DNA of 64,000 bases, taken from the NCBI GenBank assembly GCA_030220185.1, contig JASPKZ010001296.1, forward strand, positions 35,001 through 99,000, given 5' to 3'. The notes under the pieces were generated by a model. That model ran no database searches. It worked only from the letters and a program-made list of their open reading frames with translations, and was not told where the DNA came from. This stretch comes from Diploptera punctata (taxonomy: Eukaryota > Arthropoda > Insecta > Blattodea > Blaberidae). Shown here one piece after another: positions 1 to 11,192 of this stretch (position 1 is its first letter; every line of letters starts with the position of its first letter). Made by a program: the position numbers and the translations under genes.

Positions 1-111
1 AATGATTAATGACTCTTTGTATTTTCATAATAGAATTATATATCGTGAAAACATTTATATTACATGATAGATGGGAGACATATATGTTTATAATACAGTG
101 ATTTATTAAGG

Positions 112-839
112 CTATTTAACTCATTCCCCAAATGGGAGTCAATGACCAATCATATTTGAATGATTTTTATTAATGTCTCAATGATATTTTATTTGAAACA
201 CAGTCGTGTTTCGCCTCGAATTTATCAACGAAAGTATATCATATCAAAGAAAACTCCTCCTTTTTAACATTATGTATAGGCCATAGCATTATTTTGCAGT
301 GACTGACTCACTCACTAAGAAGCACGGCTACCAGATTGTATATATACAGCTTGAATGTCAGCACATAGCACATGCGGGAGATAATACAAACACATTTGTA
401 TCAATTGATTATACCACAAAAAAAGAAACCACTGTTTGCACTTTGTTAAACAAATTATTTTCCAGGAAATGACTTTGCAGAAAAATATAATTGACATATT
501 TACATCATAGGACATCAGAAATTAATTAATATCTATAATGTTGGTTATATATTTCTCCACTAGGGTGCATTCTTACAATATTGCGAACCTTTGGCAATAA
601 ATAATGTGATCTGGTTGCAGTGATGAACAAAATATGCAAATGAAGCGTACCAATCTTTTGTCATTTGTTTTCAAATAAGGCCGATTACATTAAATATGTA
701 CATATTTTAAAATAACTATAGTTAAATAATGATTTGTGAGTAAACAGCTTACTTTTATTCGTTAAATAGTCCCAACAAATGCCACTCCTGATTTCCAAAT
801 TCTCTAGATAAATTGGAAATCACTCGTGGCGTTACTTAT
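112..839 (+). mobile_element. HPT element copy 1 (non-autonomous, hairpin-ended)
   Basis: First of five copies in this window of a 0.6-0.8 kb repeat (others near 11.2, 40.2, 52.8 and 59.0 kb). It starts with CTATTTAACTCAT, runs through a shared segment with GGGAGTCAATGACCAATCA, repeats GTTAAATAGTC as an inverted match to its own start near the far end, and closes with a hairpin whose arms read GCCACTC and GAGTGGC-like. Here the hairpin (about 780-831) is the short form. The start is slightly diverged (GGCTATTTAAC). An antisense open frame of 66 codons (315-515) is shared in part with other copies but resembles no protein I know. No transposase is present, so it must move with proteins from elsewhere, if it moves at all. 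Confidence 0.75.
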
Positions 840-1129
840 GAATATTATTTCTTCGTGTGTGAATTATATTGTTCATATTGCAGTCGTAAGTGACAAATGG
901 TATTAGCAGGAAATTTTAATAGAACTCATTTCTGTTTCATAAAACAGTATTTTTTGTATGGTGTAGAAGCTGTTTTTTTCTGTTCTCTAATACTGCTTTC
1001 TTGCATAATTGCTTCTAGTTACTGCTTTCTTGTATTGCTGAAGTTAAAGAGTTTCATGTTATTAATTGTGTGTATAACCTCTATTAATCTAATTTAATTG
1101 CAGTAGGAGATGACAATAAACTATTACAA
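840..1129. other. Unassigned AT-rich spacer
   Basis: Between HPT copy 1 and the LINE remnant. A 66-codon frame exists but its composition looks random. No repeat, promoter or RNA gene is visible. Confidence 0.5.
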
Positions 1130-2005
1130 TAAGAAGAAATTCATACGCAAATGAGACAAGGATGTCCTCTATCGCCACTTGTATTTATCATATATATGAA
1201 TCAGATAATTACAGAAAGGAGAGAACAACGTCATGAACATACTATATGTACACAGTTGAACATAAATAATTTTTGCAGATAATGTGGCATTACTGGAACC
1301 TTCAGAAGACGAACTTTATAATTTTAACAAAATAGCCATCTAATATAATATGAAAATTAACACTTTTGTTTAAAAGTAATGGCTTTCATGGAAAATACTC
1401 TGTACGTAGCAAATTGTGTATAATATTAAAAATACTGGAAAGAGTAAATCCATTTACTATCTTATACAGTATGCAGTAACATATTTGCACGAAGTAGACA
1501 TATCAAAGAATTGTTAATATTAATAAAACTATGGGAATAATAAATTCAATAATGAAACCTTCACTAGTCTACAGAGATACTAGATTACGGCTATACAAAA
1601 AACCTTCGCAAGACATGCACTTTGCTACGGCAGTAAGACATGGACTTTGAGGAAAGGATTGAGGGGAGAGAGGGAGGCAGGATAAACTTCAAGTGAAATT
1701 AAAATTCATGAGACATACAGACAAGAGTTACATCCCAAAGTTTTTTTAGGGATCAAAAACGCAATGATGGATGTTGTCTAGAAGGACCTCCGTTCTAGTC
1801 ATTAAATTATATAGGCTACATGAAATCCAGAATAACTGGATGAATCATTTGCGACGAATAAGTACAGATAGAGTTTCAAAAGCCATATTTATTTATTGTT
1901 CAACAGAGAAGAGATCTCGGTGCCGACCTAGGAAACGCTGGATATCATCAGTGTGGACGTAAAAAACCTATATGCCTAAGACTTGGATGGAGGAAGAAGA
2001 AGATA
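1130..2005 (+). mobile_element. LINE-A remnant (RT core to 3' tail)
   Basis: Decayed non-LTR retrotransposon. Around 1154-1200 the translation gives RQGCPLSPLVF, the conserved RT motif before the catalytic block. Near 1280 comes ADNVALLEP, a mutated form of the YADD-type motif. At 1590-1650 a frame reads like the conserved LYGSKTWTL block, and 1771-1962 gives a 63-residue stretch ending RCRPRKRW, the basic tail typical of this family. A short GAAGAAGAAG tail at about 1993 matches the 3' ends of other LINE-A copies in the window (18.27, 33.6, 46.5 and 60.9 kb). Several stops and frameshifts make it dead. The 5' part (endonuclease) is missing. Confidence 0.8.
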
Positions 2006-2059
2006 GATTGAATGAAAAATACGTGGAAAGTCCTTTTTATTCTAAGGATTTAATTTTAA

Positions 2060-2336
2060 AGATGATTTTTGAGATACAAATTTTAAAATTTAGTACGTCT
2101 GCATATATTATTTTATTATATATAGTTCATCACCTAACTATATGGTTTTTGAGATGGAAATTTTAACAATTAGTACTTCTGCATATATTATTTTATTATA
2201 GTTCATCAAGTATTTACATGGTTTTCGAGATACATATTTTAAACTTAGTACTTCTGTATATATTATTTTATTGTATTTCATCACCTATTCACATAGTTTT
2301 TGAGATGGAAATTTTAAAAAATTATACTTCTGCATA
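2060..2336. repeat. ~78-bp tandem repeat, about 3.5 units
   Basis: Units begin with TTTTGAGATRSAAATTTTAA at about 2066, 2145, 2223 and 2298 and share GTACTTCTGCATATATTATT and TTCATCACCTA. The spacing of 75-80 bases is regular and copies differ at several positions, so this is an old minisatellite. It sits between the LINE-A tail and the Gypsy remnant. Confidence 0.8.
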
Positions 2337-2546
2337 ACGAGTGTGGTACATTGCAGAGTCTTTAATGTACCTGCTATGCATTTAGAGCATGAGGTATCCT
2401 GTGATTTACCTCATGGTCATTTTCATTATTAGGTATGTCTTGACTTTGGTAGATGCTTTGATAGGTTTCACAATTTAGAAATTGTACCAGCAAATATGAG
2501 AGGAGAGAGTAAGTTATGTACCTGAGGACATCGAGATAACATAATA

Positions 2547-2735
2547 GTGAATAATCATATGAATATTTCTAAGAATCAGGATACTAGGCCTGTTGTAAAT
2601 AAAGAATTAAATGTCATAGGCCATCCGCCCAAAATTAAAGTAAATATTTTTAATAATGATGTTACTTGTATAGTGGATAGTGGCTGCTCGAACACGACAA
2701 TAGACCAGATATTTCATAATTTCTTAGTCAACAAA
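2547..2735 (+). pseudogene. Gypsy aspartic protease fragment
   Basis: A 63-residue frame contains CIVDSGCSNTTID, the retropepsin active-site pattern D-S-G preceded by hydrophobic residues. It is followed by a stop where a full protease domain would continue for about 60-70 more residues. It lies upstream of the RT remnant, as expected for Gypsy pol. The enzyme would normally dimerise and cleave the Gag-Pol precursor. Confidence 0.65.
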
Positions 2736-3105
2736 TAAATAAAATAATGACTGTAAAAATATGTGGAGTGTATTGTACTCTTGCGATAGGCAAGAAGAAA
2801 CTGCCAAGTAAGCTTCAATGCCTTCTAGATTTTAAATATCGGAAGATATTGCTTCAGTACAATATGTTTAATTTCTCCATATTTGTCTTGTGATACGTTA
2901 ATAGGTTGCGACCTGTTGGAGCAATATAATGTCATAATAAATTTTGAGTGTATGAATATTTCCTTATGTAATGAAGATAATGTGAGAATCGTCATCCCAT
3001 TTGGTAATGAATATGAGGAGAATAAGTACTTAAGTAAAAAAGAAGAGTGACATTGCTGAAGAACACATTTTTATAGAGAATATAGTTGTTCACGCGGAAA
3101 GTGAA

Positions 3106-3850
3106 TTGGTAAATGGCCGCGAATATCAAACGCAAGATAATATTGTAGTTAGTTTTACTTCCGATAAAAGTCTCGAGGGCGAAGAAAGCCTTATTAATGA
3201 GAATGGTTGTGCTGACGATAATGTCGCATGTAAATGTTGTGATTTAGAATGTGTCTCTTGCAATACTGTTTATGATGAAATCCCTCTATTACATTGTGTG
3301 AGTGATGAACTTGAAAAGGACATATTTGAAACGATAAAGGAAAACGTTAAAGGCACTCATGACATAAACAATGAACAGAAAGGCGTGTTTTATGACATTT
3401 TAATGAAAAATAAGAATTATTTTTCTTCGAAGCCACGATAGTGCAACTGTTTTAAATATTCATTTAAGGTGATGGAACATCCACCCATAAATATTAAGAG
3501 TAGACCCATGCTTATTGCCATCAGTGAGCAGGCAGATCAAATGATAGATGTCATGTTAATGCAAGGAATAATACAGAAATCTGATTCTCTTTACGCCAAC
3601 CATATTTGCTGGGTGTTAAAATTTAATGGCAAAATTCGCTTGTGTTGAGATAGTTGTAGGACTAATTATTTTACTGTCCGGGATAATTATAGGCCCGAGA
3701 CTATTGACGCATCGATAGCAAATACGAAAGCTGGTAGATTTATTAGTTCTAGTGATTTAACTTCTTCATTTTGGCAGATAGAACTAGACCCCAAAGTTTA
3801 ACCTTATACTACTTCTATTTATTATTCAACGTTTGAAGTATAATGCGAGA
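3106..3850 (+). pseudogene. Gypsy reverse transcriptase remnant
   Basis: A 111-codon open frame (3106-3441) is the linker upstream of RT. After a stop the same register continues at about 3470-3800 with MEHPPINIKSRPM, YANHICWVLKFNGKIRLC and DLTSSFWQIELDP, which are the palm entry motifs of Gypsy RT, including the catalytic D of SSDLTSSFWQI. At least three in-frame stops interrupt it, and the YVDD-containing half is deleted. Confidence 0.75.
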
Positions 3851-3894
3851 TATCTAAATACTAATGACACGTAAACAACCTTACAAATGAATTG

Positions 3895-4236
3895 CAAATA
3901 TATCAATACCTATTGTGGATAAAAATCATATTCCGGAGACATCCGAGAAAATATGTAAAAGAGTTATTGAGAGATTAGAATGCCGCGCAGAGAAGCGCAA
4001 CAATAAGGTTAAATGGCATAAAACGAAGTGAAATCCCAAAATAGGAGACAAAGTTCTCATAAGGGATATTTCACTATCCAATGCTTTAAAGAAACAATAT
4101 CACAGGATGAACATATTGTATAAACGTCCCTATGAAATATGTAGAACCTTCAGTGATACTACTTACGAGTTGATCGAAATAGACACTCGAAAAAGAAAAG
4201 AGAAATTTTCAAAATAACTTTTTGAAACCATTTCAG
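3895..4236 (+). pseudogene. Gypsy integrase C-terminal fragment
   Basis: Translation gives KRNNKVKWHKT, then GDKVLIRDISLSN, then YKRPYEI and TTYELIEID. This is the GPY/F-type C-terminal module of Gypsy integrases, which binds DNA. The usual G of the GPY motif reads R here (YKRPYEI). One stop lies after WHKTK. The zinc-binding and DDE catalytic parts are missing. Confidence 0.7.
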
Positions 4237-4499
4237 ACTCCTATTAATTAGTCGTAGCTGGTCATTTCAAATAGTTCAAAGTTGATTTAGAATATTGTAT
4301 GTAATTTTGAAAAATTGTTAATTTTATATTCAGTATGTAACATGTATTTATTTATTAATTAATGCGATGTATTACATTTTATTGATTCTAATACAGATGA
4401 ATCTAGTATAGAAGGACACTTGATATTTCGGGAAAGTGATTTATTTTAATTTAGCCTCACACGTAGCTGTAGCTAAGATTAAAATAAATCAGGAGCAAT

Positions 4500-5391
4500 T
4501 TAAAACCGGGTATTTATTCCCATATAAAAGTAATATTACTTTATTTTTATTTATTTAATATTTTTTTTATTTAATATTTAAATATAATTAGGATATATTT
4601 ATTTCTATTAAGAATAGAAATAAGATTGATTTAGAGAATTCAAATTTTTATAAGTATATAAAAAATTTCAAACTGGTCGATATAAACTGTTAATACACTT
4701 AGATGTATTTCTAACTCATTTAATATATGTAAAAATACTTTGAATATTTGAATTGGTATTTTTATAAATAAATAAATGGGATTGGATGAATTGGATGGGA
4801 GTCAGCCACAAACATACTCCTTCCTTTTTAGTTGGACCAATCAGAACTTCCAGATTATAACAGAAATGAAATGGAATTTTTCCCAGAACAACAAGATGGC
4901 TACAATACTTGAAAGAAGTTAGACATGTAAAACAATGAGTCATCGAAAAAATAAGAGAATTAGTGTTCATTTCTCGGTAGTAGTTGACAAATGGTGTAAA
5001 ATGGATGTAAAATAATATTGTAGTATAAATTTTATTCATCTGGAGTATAAATAATCCATAAAGTGGAAATAATGTGTTAGTGAGTAAAAATATTGAGAGT
5101 TGGAAATAGTAATCCATTACATATATGAAATAATAATCTGCTCCTAAATGAAAATTATTAATTTGAGCCGGAACTTTCAAAACTATTGAACATTTACAAG
5201 ATTCAACTCAATTTAAATGAGAAAATAAAATAATATATAATTTACCTGTTAACAAAAGTGTTTTTACTTGTTTTTGTTCGAACCTTTCCCTCATTCCCCT
5301 GAAGGCAAATAACAGTGATTAAAATTATTACAATCATATATCTACAAATGTCTCCACAACGCGGGACATCACATCCAACAACCACCTTGAA
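4500..5391 (+). repeat. 3' LTR of Gypsy copy A
   Basis: About 890 bases align in reverse complement with 14725-15620. Shared blocks include CCCATATAAAAGTAAT near the start, TTGGACCAATCAGAACTTCC-like and GGCTACAATACTT in the middle, and ACATCACATCC and ACAACCACCTTGA at the end. No primer site follows, as expected for a 3' LTR. The exact first base is uncertain; a small inverted repeat (GATTTATTTTAAT ... ATTAAAATAAATC) lies just upstream at 4438-4492. An antisense 154-codon frame (4716-5180) is a by-product. Confidence 0.7.
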
Positions 5392-5813
5392 TGATTGGGA
5401 GTTGCAGAATGTTTTCAAGGTAATTGGACCCTATTTGTAACCGCCTAAGAATTAAGATGAAAGTTAAAGTTTTGTATAACTGAAAAAATATGCATGAGTT
5501 CCCATTTTATTCAGTTGATCTCAGTGAAATATATCAGAACTTAAATATCTAGAAACGGTGAAATATGAAGATCCTAAGTTACAGGTTTCTGGAAATCTAA
5601 AAGCTATCGGCAAGCTGACTGATAAATGAAAACAGGATATACTAAAATGCCATGCTTCATATATGAATGAAGCAGTAAAGCCCGATCTGATCAGGAGAAG
5701 GAAACATTGGAAGCTGAGCGACAGTCTCATGCTAGGAACGAAAAACGTAAATCAGGTGAGTCGTGTTGGAGCCCAAAATACCCTATTACTTCCTTTAAAC
5801 AATATTAACCTTC
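5392..5813. other. Unassigned sequence after the Gypsy LTR
   Basis: No recognisable coding or repeat motif. A minus-strand 69-codon frame (5521-5730) has no family resemblance that I can see. Confidence 0.4.
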
Positions 5814-5944
5814 ATGAGGCAATTTGTGAAAACTTTAAATAAGAAGGAAAATTGCTACAAATATTTCTGCAAGACTCTCCCTAGAATATATGATGCTAAA
5901 ATGAAAGAGGAAATATTTGTCGGACCACTAATTTCGAAGTTTAC
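5814..5944 (+). pseudogene. Short conserved-looking peptide fragment
   Basis: A frame starting MRQFVKTLNKKENCYKYF and passing through KMKEEIFVGPLISK resembles, from memory, a short conserved sequence repeated in several arthropod genomes whose usual form ends in DGPQIRKL. I do not know its function. It is cut at about 5945 by the 5' junction of the CR1-like LINE. Confidence 0.35.
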
Positions 5945-5946
5945 TA

Positions 5947-7266
5947 TTGGCTCTAGTTCGTCCTACACCGAAATCAAACACTCCCACAACACTCGATGAT
6001 TATAGACCAATTAGTATTCTTCCCTGTTTATCTAAAGCACTGGAACACATAATACACTCACAGTTAACAGACTACCTCAACACACGCGACTTACTTGATG
6101 AACATCAGTCTGGTTTTAGAACAGGACATCACACAAGTACTGCACTACTTGACATTGTAGAGGACATAAGAGACTCAATGGAAAAAAGCAAACTCACCGC
6201 AATAGTCCTACTCGACTACAGCAAAGCCTTTGACACAGTAGATATAGACTTAATGCTAGCGAGACTAAAGACACTACATCTGTCGGAAAACTGCCTTGAT
6301 TGGTTTGCATCTTACCTCACTAATCGTCAGCAATCAGTTTCTGTTAATAATCGCATTTCTTCCTGGCGCTTGGTGAGGAAAGGGGTACCTCAAGGCGGCG
6401 TCCTCGCTCCTCTTCTCTTCTCGATTTATATTAATGACGTGACCAAGAAACTACAAAACTGCAAGCATCATCTTTACGCCGACGACCTACAGATTTACAC
6501 ACACTTTAGGCCTGACGAAATTAATGAATATATTGACAAAGTAAACACTGACCTCAGGCATATATCTTTATGGTCCAGACAATATGGGCTGAAACTAAAT
6601 GTAAACAAAACGCAAGCAATAATTATCGGACGTCCAAGGCTATTACACCTCATAAACAATGGCAATATGTCGGCTGTCATATTAGATAATGAACAAATTC
6701 CTTATACCGACGTCGTTAAAAACTTGGGATTTTACTTAGATTCTAATTTAAAATGGCATGAGCAAGTAAAACAAACATCTAAAAGGATCTTCTCCATAAT
6801 GCATTCCCTAAAGCGACTTAAAAATTTTCTTCCTACAACTCTTAAAAGAATTTTAATCCAAACTTTAGTGATGCCGCATTTTGACTACTGTGACATTCTA
6901 CTAACTGACATAAGTGACGGATTGTCGGACAAACTGCAGCGTGTCCATAATATGTGTATCAGATTCATATTTAATATTCGAAAATATGATCACATTTCTC
7001 CATTATTCCACGAATTGTTATGGCTACATCTAAAAGAGAGAAGAAAATCGCACTGTCTAATTCTCCTATTTAAGATCCTACATACCTCGATTCCCAATTA
7101 TTTATCATCCCGTTTCCAGTATCTATCCTCAAACCATAACTTAAACACAAGATCACAACATAGTCTCTTATCTTACTTAATATACCGCAACATAGGACAT
7201 CACATCACTCCATGTCATATACCATCTCCACTTCTCGCAACTGGAATTCCCTACCACAAGAAATAA
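5947..7266 (+). CDS. Reverse transcriptase of CR1-like LINE (partial, open frame)
   Basis: A 439-codon open frame, the longest in the window. The RT domain comes first: DDYRPISILP (residues 17-26), FRTGHHTSTA (57-66), LLDYSKAFDTVD (88-99) with catalytic D90, GVPQGGVLAPLLF (147-159) and LYADDLQIY (176-184) with D179/D180. The thumb and CR1-type C-terminus follow (HFDYCDILLTD, YDHISPLFHELLW). All three catalytic aspartates are present. The annotated ATG is an internal Met at the truncation point, not a native start. Near the end the frame slips: the typical ending LPQEIRGCRTLASF lies in another frame at about 7240-7295, and NLYLH-stop at about 7305-7322. It would copy LINE RNA at the target site. 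It is probably dead in this copy but young enough to keep a long open frame. Confidence 0.8.
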   Translation: MALVRPTPKSNTPTTLDDYRPISILPCLSKALEHIIHSQLTDYLNTRDLLDEHQSGFRTGHHTSTALLDIVEDIRDSMEKSKLTAIVLLDYSKAFDTVDIDLMLARLKTLHLSENCLDWFASYLTNRQQSVSVNNRISSWRLVRKGVPQGGVLAPLLFSIYINDVTKKLQNCKHHLYADDLQIYTHFRPDEINEYIDKVNTDLRHISLWSRQYGLKLNVNKTQAIIIGRPRLLHLINNGNMSAVILDNEQIPYTDVVKNLGFYLDSNLKWHEQVKQTSKRIFSIMHSLKRLKNFLPTTLKRILIQTLVMPHFDYCDILLTDISDGLSDKLQRVHNMCIRFIFNIRKYDHISPLFHELLWLHLKERRKSHCLILLFKILHTSIPNYLSSRFQYLSSNHNLNTRSQHSLLSYLIYRNIGHHITPCHIPSPLLATGIPYHKK

Positions 7267-7397
7267 GGGGCTGCCGGACATTGGCATCTTTTTAAAAGAA
7301 ATCTAAATTTATATTTGCACTAAACTCGACTTCATTATTATCCAGTGTAAGATATATATATATTAATTGGTGTTTCCCGTATAATGTATCATATTTA

Positions 7398-7433
<36 letters not shown>

Positions 7434-7446
7434 TATTATTATTATC
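7398..7446. repeat. (ATT)n microsatellite
   Basis: About sixteen ATT units with one interruption, in the CR1-like 3' UTR. Confidence 0.9.
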
Positions 7447-7636
7447 GTATCATTATTGTTATTACCCTATAAAATGTTGTTTGTACATGACATTTACATT
7501 GCTACATTTATTGTATCTTTAACTGTTTATAATTAGTACAGTGTATATCTATATTTGTCGAATATTTATTTGTATTTGTGCTGGTTGAGTGGAAGAGAGG
7601 GCCTTATGGCCTTAACTCTGCCAGAATAAATAAAGT

Positions 7637-7671
7637 ATTATTATATTATTATTATTATTATTATTATTATT
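7637..7671. repeat. (ATT)n tail of CR1-like LINE
   Basis: Directly follows the element's AATAAATAAAG end, consistent with a microsatellite 3' tail. Confidence 0.85.
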
Positions 7672-7794
7672 GATACTTGAACAAACGATTACAGATACTG
7701 GAGAACAGCCATGACTTAGATTTAAAAGAGCAATAGCATTTTGTATAAGAAATTACTAAGATCAAAATCACAAGAATATTATACAAAACGTGCT

Positions 7795-7965
7795 TCATAA
7801 ATTCCGCAAGCTGGGGTGCAATATTTGTGTCAAAATACACTCTGCATTATCCCGAAAGTCATGATTGTGTTAGCGAGGAGGAGCGTGAAAGATTTCACAA
7901 AACATAAAGGCGATGGAAAAACATTGCTAGGAAAGTGGAATATAAACGTAACAGCAGACTAAGCC
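7795..7965 (+). pseudogene. Fragment of a conserved repeat-borne protein
   Basis: The + strand reads CVSEEERERFHK with flanking residues that resemble, from memory, an arthropod repeat-associated protein containing a SEEQGERFHxD block. Function unknown to me. Stops lie on both sides, and it adjoins a LINE-B copy. Confidence 0.35.
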
Positions 7966-7984
7966 TAGCTAATAAGACTATTTG

Positions 7985-8880
7985 TAAGAAAGTCAGGCCT
8001 ACAACTCAATGGTATTAATAAGCTGTTGGTTTATGCTGATGATGTATTACTATTGGCCTATAGCGGGGAGATAAGGCACTAAAGGCCAACACGCACACAC
8101 TACTGAGTAACACTAAGAAATTGGGACTGGAAGTAAATATCAATAAAACTAAATATATGGCCACACATACAAATACATTATATAATGGAAATGGCCAGCT
8201 AATGACAAATGAGGGAAATTTTGAGGAAGTGGCTGAATTCAAATACCTAGGAACAATAATCACAAACAGGAAAGAGATGCACAAGGAAATTTAACATAGG
8301 CTCAATTCTGGAAATGCGTGTTCTTATGCATTACAGAGACTCTTGACTTCCCAACTCCTTTCAAAAAACGTTAAACTGAAAATATATAAAACTATTATTC
8401 TACGAGTTATATTATATGGATGCGAAACATGGACTCTTACTTTAAGCGAAGAAAGGAGATTACGAGTATTTGAGAATAAAGTTGTTAGGACAATTTTTGG
8501 ACCAAAGAGAGATGAACAGACAGGTGAATGGAGAAGACTATACATAACAGTGAATTACATGGTCTTTATAGGAAGCCGGATATAATGAGAACGGTTAAGT
8601 CTCGTAGACTGCGATGGGCAGGACATGTGGCACGAATGTGGAATAAAACACGCGCATGGAAGCTTCTTGTAGGAAAACCAGAGGGAAAAGGGCCAGTTGG
8701 TAGACCAAGAATGAGGTGGGAGAATAACATTAACTACGATTTGAGGGATGTAGATTATACAGGGGATAATTGGAAAAATTGGCTCAGGGTAGGGATATAT
8801 GGAGAGCTTATGTCAGAGCGGCCATGAACGTACGGGTTCGATAGTGCCACTGAGTTAGGTAGTTAGTGAGTTTGTAAGTA
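7985..8880 (+). mobile_element. LINE-B copy, RT thumb to 3' end
   Basis: Decayed non-LTR retrotransposon. Translation shows LGLEVNINKTKYMATH, EFKYLGTIITNR, YALQRLLTSQLLSKN, LYGCETWTLTLSEERRLRVFENKVVRTIFGPKRDE (8343-8585), then after a frameshift RRLRWAGHVARM and GRPRMRWENN (8528-8827). This is the C-terminal half of the family's single large ORF. The 3' end GTTCGATAGTGCCACTGAG followed by TTAGGTAGTTAGTG recurs at 34.6, 45.3, 54.95 and 62.6 kb, and in reverse at both 34.8 and 63.97 kb, so the family ends in a GTTA-type simple tail. The RT core is missing upstream. Confidence 0.85.
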
Positions 8881-10659
8881 AGTCTATTTTATCATATCTC
8901 AAATTTTGAAAAATTAATACGTCATGGAGGAAAATTGTGTCCATATTTAAATTCACCGGTGTTAAATTAGGCCTCTTCATATATTGGAATGGAAAATTTG
9001 CGTACCATTGTAATTGTTTCAAAGATATTGAAATAATGTCGCCTAATAGAATTCTACAAATTTTTATCCAACAACAAATTTAAAGGGAAGATAATGTTTG
9101 TAGTCCTATAACGAAATGAAACGAAATCTCTTAGAATGGAAACAGGTCAACTACCTGATTCCAGGAAGCATGTGAATAATTTTATTTTTGAAGGGGTTTA
9201 ATTTGACCCTGCTTCTTCTTATTCATACTTTATAGGATTTTCGTCCTGTTTATTTTCAAAATCATTCCTCGGAGGAAGACGTTTTGGAAGTACATTCACT
9301 ATCTATCCATCTCTTGGCTGGACTTTAAGGTAATCTCAATTTGTAAATATCCTATGTTAATAAATGGAAGTTTATCTTTATTTAAAATAACAATAAAATA
9401 AACATTTAGGAAGATTTAACAAGTTATTAATATCACACCCATTTCTTCTAATGATTCGTTGCTTATGGAATGGAAATCCATAGCTTTTGAAAAACTGGAC
9501 TGATAGGTCACTCGAAGAGTGGGATAAATAAATACTCGGGCAAAATCTATAAAGCAGCTGGCCATGTCTTACATAATGTACATGTGTGTATAATAATATT
9601 TATTGATAAATCACTGGGATTTACATATATAAACACTCTTTACATTCATACCACTCTAGCTACTTGATTCCTGGCTACATAAGAATCCGTGTACTAAATA
9701 ATAAACTGTATCAAAATTGACTGATATTTATTCTTCGTTGACTTTTAATCAGTTTAAAAAACATCACATCATTTTACTAATATTTATCAAACTAACGTTG
9801 TTCTTATTATTAAGTTAATGACGGTATTAATGATGGTATATAAATATAAAAAATAATTTAAAAATATTAAATAATTGCATAGTAGTCCTTCAGTATAATT
9901 ACCTCTAAGACCACTATTCATGTTATGTTGATTCATTCTATATTTACAAAGAAAAGAGACAAAATATAAAACAGAAATATCAATTATGAAAATAAAATTA
10001 CTAATTGCATATTATTAACTCCATTTTTTGACAGACGAAATTTAAATATATGGCAACAGGTAACTCAATAAGCATGACTTAGAATTTTCATGTGGGACAA
10101 CCCTTTCTTGAAAGAGTAAGTTACAAACGTGGGCAGTGATTACTGTGTAATAGGTAGAATACATGAAGATCTTCTGAATAAGTGTTTTTGGCAGATTATT
10201 GTCTTTAAAACTAATGAAAAACTGGGCTGAGAAGACAATCCTCAATTTTTGATGCCAGGTAACTAGGTGTTCTAATATACACAAGATTTAAACGGAAGAA
10301 AGAGAGAATGCGGTTTACGTCTGTCGATAAAGCGGAGCCAAGAAATGGAATTATTGAAGTGCGGAGAAGTACGACCATAACTGCGGATTTTAAAACTTAA
10401 ATGAAAGAAAGTGTTAGGAACACTGTGCATTTTCTGCTCGGACTAATCATGGACTTTGAACACGTATCTGTATGCCCTGCTAGAGGAGTAAAACCTTAGT
10501 TAATTATTGGGGAGTCAAGCGAGATAATGAGTGCATGAAAACAACCGACTTTGTGATACAGCGATTTTTTCTCCCATGCGTTTTATTTTTATTTTATGTA
10601 ATTGGTAATTTTGTTATTGAAAGTCAAATGGGTTGTATATCAATGTCTCGGTATTAAGC

Positions 10660-10660
<1 letters not shown>
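8881..10660. other. Long unassigned AT-rich stretch
   Basis: I find no coding motif, tRNA-like box or tandem structure. A minus-strand 80-codon frame (10042-10284) shows no recognisable domain. Confidence 0.5.
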
Positions 10661-10707
<47 letters not shown>

Positions 10708-10708
10708 G
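10661..10708. repeat. (TA)n microsatellite
   Basis: About 48 bases of alternating T and A. Confidence 0.95.
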
Positions 10709-11192
10709 TTAGCGGATTTTGCTACACACGCTGTACCATATCTACTGAAAACTATCTATAATAATTAAGTTCGGGATTTCTGGTGGACGATTTGTAACTC
10801 TTATTGGGTATAATGCAAATATGCAAGTATTATGGCATTCTTATTTATGCTGATTGATTCTTAATTTATGTTTGTCCGTAGTGTTTTCAAGTGCATTTTA
10901 TACAAACAAATACTAGTTCCCTTCGAATAAATATCACGTTCTCTGTTATGCAGCTGAAATGTGTCTACTTGAGCTGCGTTGATAACCATTTACTTCACTA
11001 CCACTGATGTATTTCATGTGGTGTTAGTCTATTCCCAGATATTGTGATTTGAATTTTGATTGTCTATTCCCTGTGATGAGTTTCCGCTTTTTTTACTTTT
11101 GTGCGTATTATAATTTTTTATTCAATACCACGACAATGAAAAACAAAGAACTAACCTGCTTTTGGGCCTTGAATAAAAACTTATATTTATGA
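10709..11192. other. Unassigned sequence
   Basis: No recognisable feature up to the start of HPT copy 2. Confidence 0.4.

Larger units (their letters stand above)
2340..5391 (+). mobile_element. Gypsy-type LTR retrotransposon, 3' half (copy A)
   Basis: Protease, RT and integrase C-terminal fragments occur in the order expected for Gypsy pol, followed by a 3' LTR. The gag region and 5' LTR are absent. The LTR end (ACAACCACCTTGAA at about 5378-5391) matches, in reverse complement, the sequence next to the primer site of copy B near 14.73 kb, which identifies it as an LTR end. Multiple stops and an internal deletion around 3850-3895, removing the rest of RT, RNase H and most of integrase, make it non-functional. 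Confidence 0.8.
5945..7672 (+). mobile_element. CR1-like LINE, 5'-truncated
   Basis: A non-LTR retrotransposon fragment containing the RT domain, C-terminal region, 3' UTR and tail. The 3' end (GGCCTTATGGCCTTAACTCTGCCAGAATAAATAAA near 7600-7636) followed by an ATT-type microsatellite is the arrangement of CR1/L2-type LINEs, which end in short tandem repeats rather than poly(A). A second ATT array sits in the 3' UTR (7398-7446). It begins abruptly at 5945 inside RT subdomain 2, so the endonuclease and ORF1 are missing. Confidence 0.8.

Noticed and set aside
2060..2336. CRISPR-like array
   Set aside because: Units abut without unique spacers and differ from one another; the context is a eukaryotic repeat landscape.
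4716..5180. 154-codon minus-strand ORF as a gene
   Set aside because: It lies within the Gypsy LTR; composition is hydrophobic and random-looking, and the copy B LTR does not keep the full frame.
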